A stretch of DNA of 64,000 bases, from contig OZ024862.1 of NCBI GenBank assembly GCA_964017155.1, forward strand, positions 42,830,307 through 42,894,306, read 5' to 3'. Positions 25,101 through 33,605 of the stretch are shown piece by piece; the stretch's first letter is position 1, and each line of letters opens with the position of its first letter. Position numbers and translations under genes: made by a program. Under the pieces are notes generated by a model that worked only from the letters and a program-made list of their open reading frames with translations, was not told the DNA's origin and ran no database searches. Origin of the DNA: Oasisia sp. SBJ-2009. Lineage: Eukaryota; Annelida; Polychaeta; Sabellida; Siboglinidae.

Positions 25101-28100
25101 CTATCCAAACACCATTAATCAGCCAAAATACCCAAACACCGTCATGGCTGTCCATGACACTAACGTAATGGTTTTGAAAAAGTAATAGACCATAACTGTG
25201 AGGCTGAAGTATAAAGTTAAGTAATACTTCACATAAAACATAGTCATGCATGCAGCTGAATTTTTCTAACTTGTTTATTCCAAAAGATAAAAACCAAAGA
25301 CATCTACACTGACAGCAGAAAACACACCAGCCAAACTTATCAACAACTGCAACTGACAATTCTTCAAAAACTCTTATCCATCCCAGTAAGTAGGAAAAAA
25401 ACACCAAGTTATCATGCCATGAATTTGACCATGCTGACGCCATGATCCCTCTGACCATTGGCACTAAGCTGTCGCCTGCAGCGATCGAATACTCATATGC
25501 TCAGCTGCGTGCTACTGGCAATAATCTCCACACCATTCGATATCCACCTTTCCTGCCGTCCTCGGGCAGTAGACAGGCATCACAAGTCCGCAACTGCTGT
25601 AAGCATCGTAGCTGTCACTGTCAAGCTTCTTAGGTTCTTAAGTGATTTATCTCCAAACTTGGGCTAACACAGAAGGTATCTTTCTCTCTACAATTAGTGA
25701 GTCCACTACAGGTTACATATTTACCCCCTGTATGGGATCTTTTACTTCCCCTGGCATAGACACCAGATAGAAGGGACCACCGGCTTTTAGTGTCTCTTCC
25801 GAAAGACACAGGCAATGTGGGATGAACAAAATTGCTTAAGTTTCAAAGCGGTGGTAAGTGGGATTGAACCACCGTCCCCTTGATTGACAGTCTGGTGCTC
25901 TACCGCACAACCACCGGTCGATCCCTACAAACTGTCGTGTACAGTGATTATGTGCAGCTATGCCATCAAAACACACCCTGTTGACACTGAAAAATCCCGT
26001 TTCACACTTGTGCGGCCTTCCATTTTTTCTTCTGACTAAATTCATGCCTTTCGGCAAATTTATAACATTTGGCAGTGACAGTATCCAGTGTCGTCGAAAC
26101 TCTAGCTAGATGCCATCTTGTTTATATTTGGAAAAAGCAATTAACATGGTGAATTGTGGGATACATGCCAATGCTGACGTGTCACAATAGCGAACGTCAA
26201 ATAAGGAGATAGTCGGTCGAATTGAGCTCAGATATATTAGGATTTCCCGTAAATACAGGGAAAAGGGTGGGGATGCCGTCATTACTAAGGTCTAAACATC
26301 GCGTATTTTCCAACACATATACTGTGTCTTCAAAACTAAAACGGATTTCATAAACATCGTCTATTTTCCAACATGTCAGATTTAATAATTGATGGGGCTC
26401 ATTTTATTATCGTAAAAAAGTCACTTCAAGGTATGTAATTGTTATAAAAGTGAACTGTATTAATTGATAGAATACAATGCAAATGTATTAGAAAATAGCA
26501 AAAACCCGTTTTGTCTCCTCAAAAAATTTAATTTGAGCTGCTGTATCCCGCCTTAAATGACAAAAGTAGAAGTACCAATATTAATTTAAAAGCATATCTT
26601 ATACGATCGATAGACATGATGAATATTAATTTGACAACATTTGTTACTGTCTTATGACTGATTAACCAAATCAGTAGTGTTAAAACAGTTAATTAATTTC
26701 AAACAAACTTACCATGTTCATCCAATGGCCTTGACGCATTATCATGTACTCTGAAACAACAATACAGGGCAGTAAAATAAAAGCAGGCAGCAATGAGCAC
26801 AAAGTGAACAAACACCATATAAATCAGTCCTTTCAGAACCTATTGATATTATGTTCAGTTTGTTACCTGAACAATTGTGACATGACAATGAATTCACATA
26901 TATGGACAGTTTTCGTTGATGCCTGGACTATTGTTGCCAAATTGTTGGTTGGGGCATAAGGGATGTGGTCAGCCCTCCCAGTGGTGGCAGCTATCCCTAT
27001 TCCAATACTGACATGGCAGTTACCACTTACCTATGCTGGACAGAGCACATCCGTGTGAATCACATATTAAAAAAATGGTAAATCAAAAAAACAGCCGACA
27101 ACACTACGCCTAGCAGCATGTGGGAATCCCGCACTGACTGCGGAAAAGGCGCACTCTTTCTTGCAGCATGTGCCCAAATACCGCATACCAAAATGGCATA
27201 TTTATTTGACAAACATTAGGGCCTATATATCTTGCTTAACCACAAACACACTGCGGATATTTGTGTTACTGTGATTTTTTTATTTTACCCCTTAGGGTTG
27301 CAGTAAACATGTCATTTGGATTGGTGACATCTTTCATTGGATGTTAAATATGCTGTGGAATTTTCAATAACAGCACTATTAAAACTTTTTAGGAATTGTC
27401 AGAAACATTATATTGTACACATATGATGAACAGTTCATGATTACATTATACAATTCGGCATAGTTTATATGCATTACGTTACACCCCAATTTGTGAAGAT
27501 TAGCAGTTTGTATGTGCAATAAAGAGCCATGGGATTTCTTCAAAAAAGTCTGACAGAAATTAGAAATGCAATTTTTTTCATAGTTTTCAATTTCCATTAA
27601 ACTTGGTAGCTATAGTAACATATATACTCTGAGTGATGAACTGTCCAAATATTTTCATTTAAATCTGAGAATTCACCAAATGGCAGCTATATAATTAACA
27701 AAATTAATTATCACAAGTTATGCCTGGTACCAAGGTTTCATGCTCGTTTAAGCATCATTAACAAATATAAATAAAAATCATATTTGAAACATGGTGTTCT
27801 GTATGTTGTTCTTCTTCATGCAAACGATTAATTATATATTTTTTAATGTATAAACCGTGAAAATGTGGTCGTGTTCATAGGATGTGATTCCATACAGCTC
27901 GAGGTTGTATTTGTCATGATATGTCAAAACTTGTAAATGGTCAACATCATTTTTTTAAACAATTTTTTACATACAATGCTTTTTACTTATGTCACATATA
28001 TTCCAGCGGAAATTATTTGATTTTTCCTCTGTTGTCTGAGTAACATTAAAGTTTGATATAGGGCATTGTAATAGTTGTCATAGTTTGGTATCGGGCGTAA

Positions 28101-29926
28101 CAATCGTATGATAATTCGGTGACAACAAATGTATATTTTTTATGTTCGCAAAGCCAGTAATGTGTACTTAACATAAAATATGTCAACACATCTGTTTAAA
28201 GGCCAAGCATGTTTTCACGACTGTTGATTAATGTTTGCATGCACGTGCACTCCTCTGTCCACGCCCACCACCAGGTGACCCTTTGATAACCAGAGCTAGA
28301 GCTTGGTATTGGGCATAACAAATTTAGTGAAATGCTCCCATTTTTATGGAATGTGTTTTGTTTAAATTGCAACAATTCAGGCATCTAGTAAACGTTACTA
28401 TTTACTCATCTATACATTTGGAAGTAGTTATGTAACTATTTTGCCCTCAGTTGTCACTAGAACTTGGTATCGAGCGTAATCGGTTAAAGTATGGCTGTTT
28501 TATAAATAACACAAAATTAGGATTTACATATATTATAATAATGACCGTTTCGAAAAACATATTTCCATAAATAAATTGAATATATACGGCTTCCATGACG
28601 ATATTAATCGTCAAAAATAATTAATTTGGAATATTAGCATGTGGGAGACAAAATTTGGTATCAGGTGTAACCAAAAATGGGATTATTACCAAATGATGGT
28701 TTGTCGGTATAATTTATTATCAAAGGGGATTACAATATAGTGTACTCCTGTATTATATACCTTGTCTTAGATTTGTACTGAGAAACTTAAAAAATCCATT
28801 ATTTTGGCTTCTTTTTAGAAGCAATAGGAAATGTATACATGGGCTGGAAGAACTCGTCGAAACAAATCCAAAGATGTTTCTAATTTACATGTGATGTAAA
28901 AATTAAGAAACTTATAATGCATGGAAAATTAAAACCAAAGTGTCAGACTTTTTTGGAGAATGGCCCTAAAATGCTGCTTAAAAATGACAACAATTACTAA
29001 ACAATATTGGATATATGCCCAGTATTCTGCAGAATTGTGCAGAAAAAAATCAACATAATTCTATTGAAAATCCACTGCAATTTTGCATCTGTAAAATTAT
29101 AAAGAATATTCTATAAGCTTCTGTAGAAAAACATTGGTACTTTGCTATAATATAATTGTGTCAATTATGCTATAGCAATCTACATAAAAATCCTGTTATA
29201 TATTTCCTGGAATACATTCTATAGAATATTACAGATATTTTGCTAACATGTCAATGAACTGGTACGATTATGCTTATAACCGTGCAAAAACCACACAATT
29301 ATAAATTGATTTTCATATTTCTAATCAGCCATCGGTAATTGTTGAGAGATACAAGTGACAAAACTAATTATTTGTTTTTGTTACTCATGAATACAATATA
29401 ATAGTACTGGCATGTTTATGAATCCTTTCTGAGTCAGGTATACTTTAAATGTTACATACATATGGTGAACCATTTATTATACGGTTCATGATATGAAGCC
29501 GTCTGACCTACTTTTGGATTTGAGGCAGTCACTCACAGGTGACTCAGAAAAAGGGTTACACCGAAGCTGTACTATTGTTGTCAATATCGTTATTAGTCGG
29601 ACAATTATTAGAGTAGTGTGGTGACTGCAGTTCTACAATTAAGATGTCATTTGAGTAGTGTGGGGACCCCTCACTTCTACTTGGATATTTACTAATTCCG
29701 ACGCTTTGCAGTTAACCGACAGTTAACACACAACTATATCAGTTGTCAACATGCAGACTTGACAAGTAACAAGATATATGTGATTAACATTCCTGTTAGC
29801 TGCATCAAATTACATACCAGTTGTGCTGATAACAGAAAGATCTTAGTTTCTATTTCGAAACGCCAATTTCAGTGAGGAAAGACGGTTTAAAATATCATTC
29901 TCTTACCTCGAATTTGTGTCTGCCAT
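7804..29926 (-). CDS. Ulp1/SENP-like (C48) cysteine protease, 12 coding exons, 360 aa
   Basis: Minus-strand exons: 29907-29926, 26713-26750, 20258-20365, 18973-18998, 18542-18661, 17918-18019, 16458-16553, 15635-15715, 15209-15316, 13350-13522, 8423-8528, 7804-7908. All borders are GT-AG, every phase matches, and the sum is 1083 nt including the stop. The start is ATGGCAGAC at 29926. Residues about 185-360 form a Ulp1/SENP fold. His258 lies in ESHWILLV, Asp275 in MLDSAE, Gln314 in TQQKDG and Cys320 in CSCGDFV. His-Asp spacing (17) and Gln-Cys spacing (6) equal those I recall for human SENP2 and yeast Ulp1. The family removes SUMO or related modifiers. The N-terminal half (exons 1-8) is unrecognised; exons 5-7 look like tandem duplicates. 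Oddities: a 26-nt micro-exon 4, a weak GTCAGC donor after exon 11, and Ser at the usual Asp preceding the catalytic Cys. SUMO specificity is inferred, not shown. Confidence 0.85.
8423..8528 (-). CDS. Protease exon 11 (catalytic Gln and Cys)
   Basis: Bounded by a strong acceptor (TTGCTTGTTCTCTTAG) and a weak GTCAGC donor. It reads [14 protein letters not shown] and CSCGDFVMM, carrying the oxyanion Gln and nucleophile Cys. If the donor is ignored, the frame runs only eight more residues to a stop. Splicing to 7908 instead adds a 34-residue tail including [14 protein letters not shown], which resembles the C-terminal helix of Ulp1 domains, so the spliced form is preferred. Confidence 0.8.
9030..9879 (+). 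mobile_element. Non-autonomous TTAA-flanked DNA transposon (Kolobok-like)
   Basis: Inverted ends of about 90 bp, with GTTAACTGTTTCGTGGCATA at 9037 and its complement up to about 9867, are near-identical across 850 bp. Both outer edges abut TTAA (9026-9029 and 9880-9883). TTAA duplication combined with a THAP relic inside (9376-9540) fits the Kolobok superfamily; piggyBac also uses TTAA but carries no THAP domain. It lies in intron 10 of the protease gene. The ends resemble those of 10782-13238 and 21432-21895, so three relatives sit within 13 kb. Confidence 0.75.
9376..9540 (+). pseudogene. Decayed THAP zinc-finger N-terminus inside a Kolobok-like element
   Basis: ATG at 9376 reads [12 protein letters not shown], the start of a THAP domain (C-x4-C pair). 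Further on, in a different frame, it reads [11 protein letters not shown] then EKCFEVDM, the C..H and cFe part of the same domain. Stops and frame changes lie between. THAP domains are the DNA-binding modules of P and Kolobok transposases. The relic supports assignment of the surrounding TTAA element. Confidence 0.65.
10782..13238. mobile_element. 2.46-kb palindromic (fold-back) TTAA-flanked element, Kolobok-like
   Basis: TTAA lies at 10778-10781 and 13239-13242. The termini begin AGGGAAAACAAAGGCAACGG on the left, with a related complement on the right. The inverted match is not confined to the ends. The 11260-11410 block returns inverted at 12650-12780, the block around 11490-11590 at 12450-12550, and TAGCGCCAAATCCATAATT (11653) inverted at about 12345-12390. 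Arms are therefore about 0.9-1 kb around an unmatched centre (about 11700-12330), and diverged. A small open frame at about 11060-11267 ([16 protein letters not shown]) may be a remnant of the parental ORF. Confidence 0.7.
13350..13522 (-). CDS. Protease exon 10 (catalytic His and Asp)
   Basis: A 173-nt exon between TTTTGCAAATTAG and GTAAGTACTG. It reads [28 protein letters not shown] and [16 protein letters not shown]. The HW pair and the MLDS motif are the Ulp1 catalytic His and Asp. The exon is open across its full length in one frame only and joins exons 9 and 11 in phase. Confidence 0.88.
13806..14822 (+). repeat. Compound pyrimidine microsatellite (CTGT/CTCT/CCGT/GCGT/GT)
   Basis: Over 1 kb of CTGTCTGT and CTCTCT tracts with islands of CCTCCCTCCC, (CCGT)n at 14070-14120, (GCCT)n then (GCGT)n at 14285-14362, and (GT)n at 14375-14495. 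One strand is almost purely pyrimidine for long stretches. It generates long overlapping open frames of Leu/Ser/Cys/Val that are artefacts of the repeat. It lies in the intron between protease exons 9 and 10. Confidence 0.95.
15209..15316 (-). CDS. Protease exon 9 (start of the Ulp1-like fold)
   Basis: 108 nt, phase 0 on both sides, between GGATTGTTACAG and GTAAGCAGCTG. It reads [20 protein letters not shown] and later [19 protein letters not shown] corresponds in position to the helix that follows the conserved 'W-L-x-D' segment in Ulp1 proteases; the Trp itself is not visible, exon 8 ending in CPSAR instead. Confidence 0.8.
15960..16296 (+). repeat. 24-bp minisatellite, about 14 copies
   Basis: The unit GCAGGACACTAGACCGGCAC plus TGGC is repeated head to tail with rare substitutions (for example GGTGC for GGCGC and GACACT for GGCACT). 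It is followed by a short GT/GC tract at 16300-16324. The unit is a multiple of three and so is open in several frames. Being between exons 7 and 8 of the protease gene with good splice sites on either side, it is intronic. Confidence 0.95.
17141..17880. repeat. Two copies of an ACCTATCTTTGGAGACC segment plus short tandem
   Basis: AAAACCTATCTTTGGAGACC followed by CCCCTTC occurs at 17141 and again at about 17638. After the first copy, CTCAAGACA(A/G)GTGG is repeated about four times up to 17244. This looks like the degraded ends of a small DNA element within intron 6 of the protease gene. No coding relic was seen, so the family is not assigned. Confidence 0.45.
19116..19153 (+). repeat. (ACGC)n microsatellite
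   Basis: About nine uninterrupted CACG/ACGC units in the intron between protease exons 4 and 3, directly next to the first cluster of ATAGAATATGGACC motifs. Confidence 0.9.
19154..20197. repeat. Two clusters of interspersed inverted GGTCCATATTCTAT motifs
   Basis: Within 19154-19290 and 19778-20197 the word GGTCCATATTCTAT or GGTCCATTTTCTAT alternates with its complement ATAGAATATGGACC about twenty times, with G- or C-runs between. The orientation flips repeatedly, so the region can form many local hairpins. The second cluster stops about 60 bp from protease exon 3. The stretch between the clusters (about 19300-19775) is AT-rich and unremarkable. Confidence 0.85.
21432..21895 (+). mobile_element. 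Half of a TTAA Kolobok-like palindromic element
   Basis: Starting at TTAA then AGGGCAGTTTGGTGC, this stretch follows the right arm of 10782-13238 read on the minus strand, including GGTTCAGCTGTCATAACAGA and AACCATGAAAACG. It stops after CATACATACACTGAGG, where the relative continues. It has no inverted partner, so it is a one-armed or truncated copy in intron 2 of the protease gene. Confidence 0.65.
22055..22815 (-). repeat. 3' LTR (element on minus strand)
   Basis: 761 bp, TG...CA termini, preceded by target duplicate CTAA. The edge toward the interior (22816 on) carries the complement of a purine-rich tract, as expected for the polypurine tract of a minus-strand element. Confidence 0.92.
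23360..24313 (-). CDS. Repeat-filled ORF of the LTR element (gag-position, 317 codons)
   Basis: Starts 86 nt inside the 5' LTR, the usual place for gag. The N-terminus reads [20 protein letters not shown]. Then come about six copies of a 10-residue unit (like [10 protein letters not shown], 30 bp) and about eight copies of a 17-residue unit (like [17 protein letters not shown], 51 bp), then a short unique tail ending ALYASICLG. Both units are multiples of three, keeping the frame open. No zinc knuckle or protease motif is seen. Function unknown; it may be a degenerate gag leader into which in-frame repeats expanded. Confidence 0.6.
   Translation of the reverse strand: MTDEEIAALLAKSHAALVAVFMEALQIDWAPPAPTERPVVERCEVVRREVAMCEEMVGMECEVVERCEVVRREVATCQVVVRPEMATCQVVVRPEVATCQVVVRPEVATCRVVVRPDVATCQVVVRPEVATCQMVVSLVGGTGEGSESVARVVSLVGDTGEGSESVTRVVSLVGDTGEGSESVARVVSLVGDTGEGSESVARVVSLVGDTGEGSESVARVVSLVGDTGEGSESVARVVSLVGDTGEGSESVARVVGDTGEGSESVARVVSLDVEVERCRKHLHWLRPPNLVGMEANAYCWGTVYARSLALYASICLG
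23511..24110 (+). repeat. Two adjacent in-frame minisatellites (51 bp and 30 bp)
   Basis: From about 23511 to 23900 a 51-bp unit (containing CTAGCAACCGACTCGCTGCC and CTCACCAGTGTCACCCACCA) repeats about eight times. From about 23905 to 24100 a 30-bp unit (CACCACCTGACACGTCGCCA plus CCTCTGGTCT) repeats about six times. Both lie in the LTR element interior. Confidence 0.93.
24399..25159 (-). repeat. 5' LTR (element on minus strand)
   Basis: 761 bp, essentially identical to 22055-22815, followed on the plus strand by target duplicate CTAA at 25160-25163. Confidence 0.92.
25626..25925 (-). mobile_element. tRNA-derived SINE, Meta-SINE-like body, copy 1
   Basis: Minus strand: a tRNA-like head from about 25925 with an A-box region (GTGGTTGTGCGGTAGAGC) and B box (GGTTCAATCCC). 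The body follows with GTGTCTTTCGGAAGAGACAC and GGGGAAGTAAAAGATCCC, and the tail ends AAGAACCTAAGAAG. A second copy is at 48331-48625. The TTTCGGA(T/A)GAGAC...AAAAGA(T/A)CCC pattern is what I recall for the central domain of Meta-SINEs in molluscs and other invertebrates. No A-rich tail, so mobilisation by a LINE with a specific 3' end is likely. Confidence 0.8.
25930..28050. other. Intron 1-2 sequence of the protease gene; no other feature than exon 2
   Basis: Apart from protease exon 2 (26713-26750) I see only AT-rich non-coding sequence. Short open frames at 26744-26959 and 27379-27597 have no splice or domain support. Confidence 0.4.
28053..28671 (+). repeat. Five spaced copies of TTGGTATCGGGCGTAAC
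   Basis: The 17-mer or a close variant occurs at 28053 (TTGATATAGGGCATTGTAA), 28085, 28303, 28464 and 28655, always in the same orientation, about 30 to 220 bp apart. Sequence between copies is not obviously alike apart from partial CCCTC/CCTCTG-GTTGTC words a few tens of bases upstream. It lies in intron 1 of the protease gene. Confidence 0.75.
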
Positions 29927-29929
29927 TAT

Positions 29930-31390
29930 AAGATTGTAATCAATAAATGTTAGTCACAGATAGGCAGAATTGCATGAGCAACATGACCCTCTCTACATGA
30001 CCCTCCCTACAAAAACATAGTTTAACCTGACCCAAATTGTTTTTAATGTTTCACTTTAACAGGGGCGAATATAGAGTGGCCTTAGATTTACTGTTAAATC
30101 ACTAATAGGTCCATGTTTATGACCAATTAAACACTGTTACAATAATAGCTGCAGAGCATTTGCAACAACTATACTGGGCACAGAGCACTGTTGATTTTCC
30201 CATTTGCGGCTAGGTTAACGTTTTGTCAGATTATAAGGAAACTGGACCTGAGAAAAAATTTAAATTTTAACACAATCACTGCAGTCATGTCACTGATATG
30301 CTGATCAAATTTCGTCACAAAAGCATATCTTAGGCTCTTTTAAAATGCATGCATGTGTACTGCCCCTCAATATTGAACAAACTGAGCACGCTTTTCTGCA
30401 ACTGCAGAGTAATGTAAGAAAAAATAGCTAAAAATCACTATGCCAACTACACTCTGCCTAACATGTGTCATTGCACTGCAGATACTTCATAGCACTGAAC
30501 CTAGTAGTATGCCTGTCCTACTCTACTCATTTCACATAAAAAGAATTTTTCAAAATCTCATATGACACAATTATTAAGGTACTACATTTGTATGGGTCAC
30601 ACCAGGAAGTCTAACTGTGCGCTAGCTCCTACTGCTGCATGCTATGTCAAGGCATAATCTAATTATAGCTGGGTAGATCGCGTCCTCTATGCAAGTTCTC
30701 TGAAATAACGGTTGCCACTTGCAACATCAAAGCACAGTTAACCATAATATTATGTGCATGTAACAACTGTGATGAGACACATCAGTTTGTCCCAATTCCA
30801 TCCCTTCTTGGCAGGTCCTGTAGTGTGGACACTTTGACTGATTGCAATGTGGCCAGACTTCAAGTCAAATGGGATGATTACTGGGGGGGAGGGGGGCAAT
30901 ACTGGTGTCAACGTTCTGAGTAATTTAGAAAGCCATTTGTTCTCAACATTGAGTATCCGGTAGTACCTTAGTTATTGAACAGGTAGTTCTAAATAATTTA
31001 TATTTAACAGATAACATGTGACAGGGCACAGTTTGTTGCATTTGCCCATCACAGGGCACCAGTACATATACACTATACTATGTTATCATAATGTATTTTT
31101 ATTATCTTATCTTTAAACATAACATTATATTATCTCGACTGTTGGGGTTACCTAAGAAAACAAGTAAGATTATGCCATTTATATATTCTTAAATTAATTA
31201 CTTTGTGACTAAATCCACCATATACGGTAGTGGTAACTGGTCTTGTTAGATGTTGTCTGCCTCTTTGAATTTTCATGATGTGATCTGAACAAGACAACAC
31301 CCTTACAACCTGGAGAGTATCACATCATTTATTTACCAAAATTATGTTTTAATATTTATAATATGTACTATGATTTTAATTAACTGGGTG
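29930..31390. other. Upstream flank of the protease gene; no gene recognised
   Basis: The presumed first exon is at 29907-29926, so the promoter should lie here on the minus strand. I see no clear TATA box or initiator I would defend. A short G-run (GGGGGGGAGGGGGG near 30884) is the only compositional oddity. Confidence 0.35.
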
Positions 31391-31396
31391 TCATTT

Positions 31397-31442
<46 letters not shown>
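31397..31442. repeat. (AT)n microsatellite
   Basis: About 23 uninterrupted TA dinucleotides. Confidence 0.95.
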
Positions 31443-31444
<2 letters not shown>

Positions 31445-31529
31445 CTATATAGGCTTAATCAATCGTGTTAGTCAATATTTAGAGTTATGACTAGTTTTAT
31501 TCTTGGGGATACATTTGACCTTAACTGGC

Positions 31530-31735
31530 ACACTAACTATGCACACACCTATATGCCGACTAAAGTCGACTTCAGTTGACAATTGCCATAATATACACGA
31601 TTTTAGTTCCACCAACTAGCGCCGATGTTTGCCAGCACACACCAATTAATAACTGACTATATAGTGCAGATGGTCCACATTATGTGATCTTCAAATCCAT
31701 TATAAATTTACATATTTACCCTTTCAAAATTAGGT
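31530..31735 (+). repeat. Dispersed repeat shared with 52140-52345
   Basis: Both loci share GCCGACTAAAGTCGACTTCAG-type sequence, CACCAACTAGCGCC, CACACACCAAT and GTGATCTTCAAATCCA(T/C)TATAAAT in the same order. In the 52-kb copy, phrases such as TATGCCCGCACAC and CAACTAGC recur within the unit. No coding relic; probably a short non-autonomous element. Confidence 0.65.
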
Positions 31736-31739
31736 GATC

Positions 31740-32995
31740 ACTGAATGTTGATAATGACAACTGTCGGAAAATTAAATGATGATTGCTGGTATTAACTCTG
31801 ATTACTGCTGATCTGATAGCCATTTCATAAATGATCTCAGAGCGTATTTAAAGGCTAAGGTTGGTCTACGAAGCAGATAAAGACAGGACAAATCTGGAAT
31901 TTCAGTTGCATCAAATATCCTCGTAATTTCAAATTTATATGAATCAAATATTGAATCAAATACAAATATTCAGTGATTTCGAATTTGATTAGATTATTGA
32001 ATGTTTTTTTTCTAGCCAAGGCATCAATTACTGTAGTGCATAGTCACAATTATGAAACATGTCTGCAGTATTGTTGAAAACGTTCAAAGTAGATTTCGTC
32101 GTCACTGTCAAGATGTCATATTTTTGTCTTGCAGGGACCTGCATGATGGCGTCATTCTATGGGCATAAGTCTGAGCCAGAGTCGTCTCCATAACCATAAC
32201 ACAGTAACCCTAACTAACCCCATGCTAAACTAACTTTAACTAATCTTAAATATACCCTAAACTATAACAGTTTTGGTATGGCATGTCCACATGAATGTTA
32301 ATTGCTGTTTAAATTTTCATTGTTGTTATTTATCATTAATCACAATCACAACATTTAATCATCTCTGTGATGGAACTTTGTTAAACATAAACAGTGTGTT
32401 TTCGTTACTCTTGTTAGATTTGTTATATGTTATCATTATCAGGATTTCAACACAACTTGAATGAATGAAAAATTTATGAATGAATAAAAATTTATTCAAA
32501 AATAACTTTAAGAGCATAATGAGAAGAAAGTCAGATGTAAAACATACACGTGTCAGCTAATCCACTATAAACAGAGGCTAAATAAGAAACATAGTTATGA
32601 GCATATAACAATAATTTCAGAAATTTTGAAGAGAAATGCAGGAATTTACAAACTTTTTAGTAGCATTACTTACACAAATGCATAAATAATATATTATTAC
32701 ATATACAATATAATAAGCTAGTTTTATACTACTTGGTGTCGATCATGGAAGCAGGTCATTCCACAGGTCATACCACATCTTAGGTACCTTCTACTGACAT
32801 TCTACTTTTTTCGTAGACCTACTAAATCTTATTTTGAAACTGCACTTTTTCCTACGGGTGTTATTATGCTAATACTTATTAATCTTTAGATGTACAACAT
32901 TGTTTGCTGGTAAATGATTAGTATAAACCTGTTAAAAAACACATTATGTTGTAGTCGACCATGTTGTGCATAATTAAACTGATAAAAGATTGGTC
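31740..32995. other. No recognised feature
   Basis: AT-rich non-coding sequence with a TAACCCTAACTAACC-like stretch near 32205 that is too short and irregular to be called telomeric. Confidence 0.35.
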
Positions 32996-32999
32996 TCAC

Positions 33000-33077
33000 C
33001 TTGCTGTGAAGTTAGCCAGCTGTTCTGCTACAAAGACCTGAACTGCAGTCGAGTTCCCCAGGGTAGGTAGTTTGTCT
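33000..33077 (-). CDS. Candidate alternative upstream exon for the protease gene
   Basis: On the minus strand, an acceptor-like TTTATTTCTGAAG at 33078 precedes a frame reading LPTLGNSTAVQVFVAEQLAN, ending in a GTGAGA donor at 32999. It ends in phase 2 with AG, exactly like coding exon 1 (29907-29926). It could therefore join exon 2 in frame in place of exon 1. No start codon is seen within it, so it would need a further upstream exon. This is inference from phase and composition only. Confidence 0.3.
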
Positions 33078-33334
33078 CTTCAGAAATAAACACTGTTGAC
33101 AGAGTAGAATGTCCTCCATCTGATGTTCAGGTTTGAGAAGCAATGGGTTCAATTTCTGATACGGAAGCCCCCTAAATGGCCTCAGTAGATTCTTCATGGC
33201 TGCACTCACCTGTCAGACAAAACACACAAGTACATGGACGGTTGCAGGGGGCCCGGCGAACATCTCAGAATGGCTGTTACTGGCTCCGAATAAATTCTTT
33301 TGATGAAGTAGAGAGAAATGCTGATATCATCTTA

Positions 33335-33605
33335 CAAAAAGCATTCAAATACCATTCAAATACCATTGGTATTTGAGTGGTATTTGAATGATACTTGAAT
33401 GGGTATTGTGGCCAAGGGTATTTTAATGGTTTTTTGAATGATATTTTGGATTCTTTGTACCGTTCAGTGGTATTGAATGGTATTTTAAATTACCATTGAA
33501 AGTACTGGTCACTGAGTCCTGTTGAAGTATCATTGAATGGTCCAATGGTACTGAAAGATACTGAATGGTATTCAACGGTAATCAGTGGTATATACCATTG
33601 GCTCT
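33335..33605. repeat. Self-complementary AATGGTATT cluster
   Basis: About twenty occurrences of AATGGTA or its complement TACCATT, such as AATACCATTGGTATTTGA near 33361. The mix of both orientations gives a large potential for hairpins. It resembles in style, not in sequence, the 19-20 kb cluster. Confidence 0.8.

Larger units (their letters stand above)
22055..25159 (-). mobile_element. Non-autonomous LTR retrotransposon with 761-bp LTRs and 4-bp target duplication
   Basis: LTRs at 22055-22815 and 24399-25159 both start TGTCAAGGA and end CCATGACA. They have equal length, and I noticed only one difference (GGACGG versus GGATGG). Target duplication CTAA lies at 22051-22054 and 25160-25163. 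On the minus strand, sequence right after the 5' LTR (24398 downward) reads TGGTGTCCGGAAGTGGGATC, resembling gypsy-type primer-binding sites. A purine-rich ACTGGGGCAGA precedes the 3' LTR. The 1583-bp interior carries one repeat-filled ORF and no protease, RT or integrase, so the copy needs enzymes in trans. Near-identical LTRs imply a recent insertion. It lies in intron 2 of the protease gene, same strand. Confidence 0.92.

Noticed and set aside
22055..25159. Segmental tandem duplication of about 760 bp
   Set aside because: TG...CA ends, CTAA target duplicates, primer-binding-site-like and purine-rich sequences inside show that these are LTRs.
25850..25925. A functional tRNA gene on the minus strand
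   Set aside because: A and B boxes are present, but the sequence continues into a SINE body shared with 48331-48625, and the cloverleaf is degenerate.
32200..32240. Interstitial telomeric repeat
   Set aside because: Only two or three irregular CCCTAA-like words.
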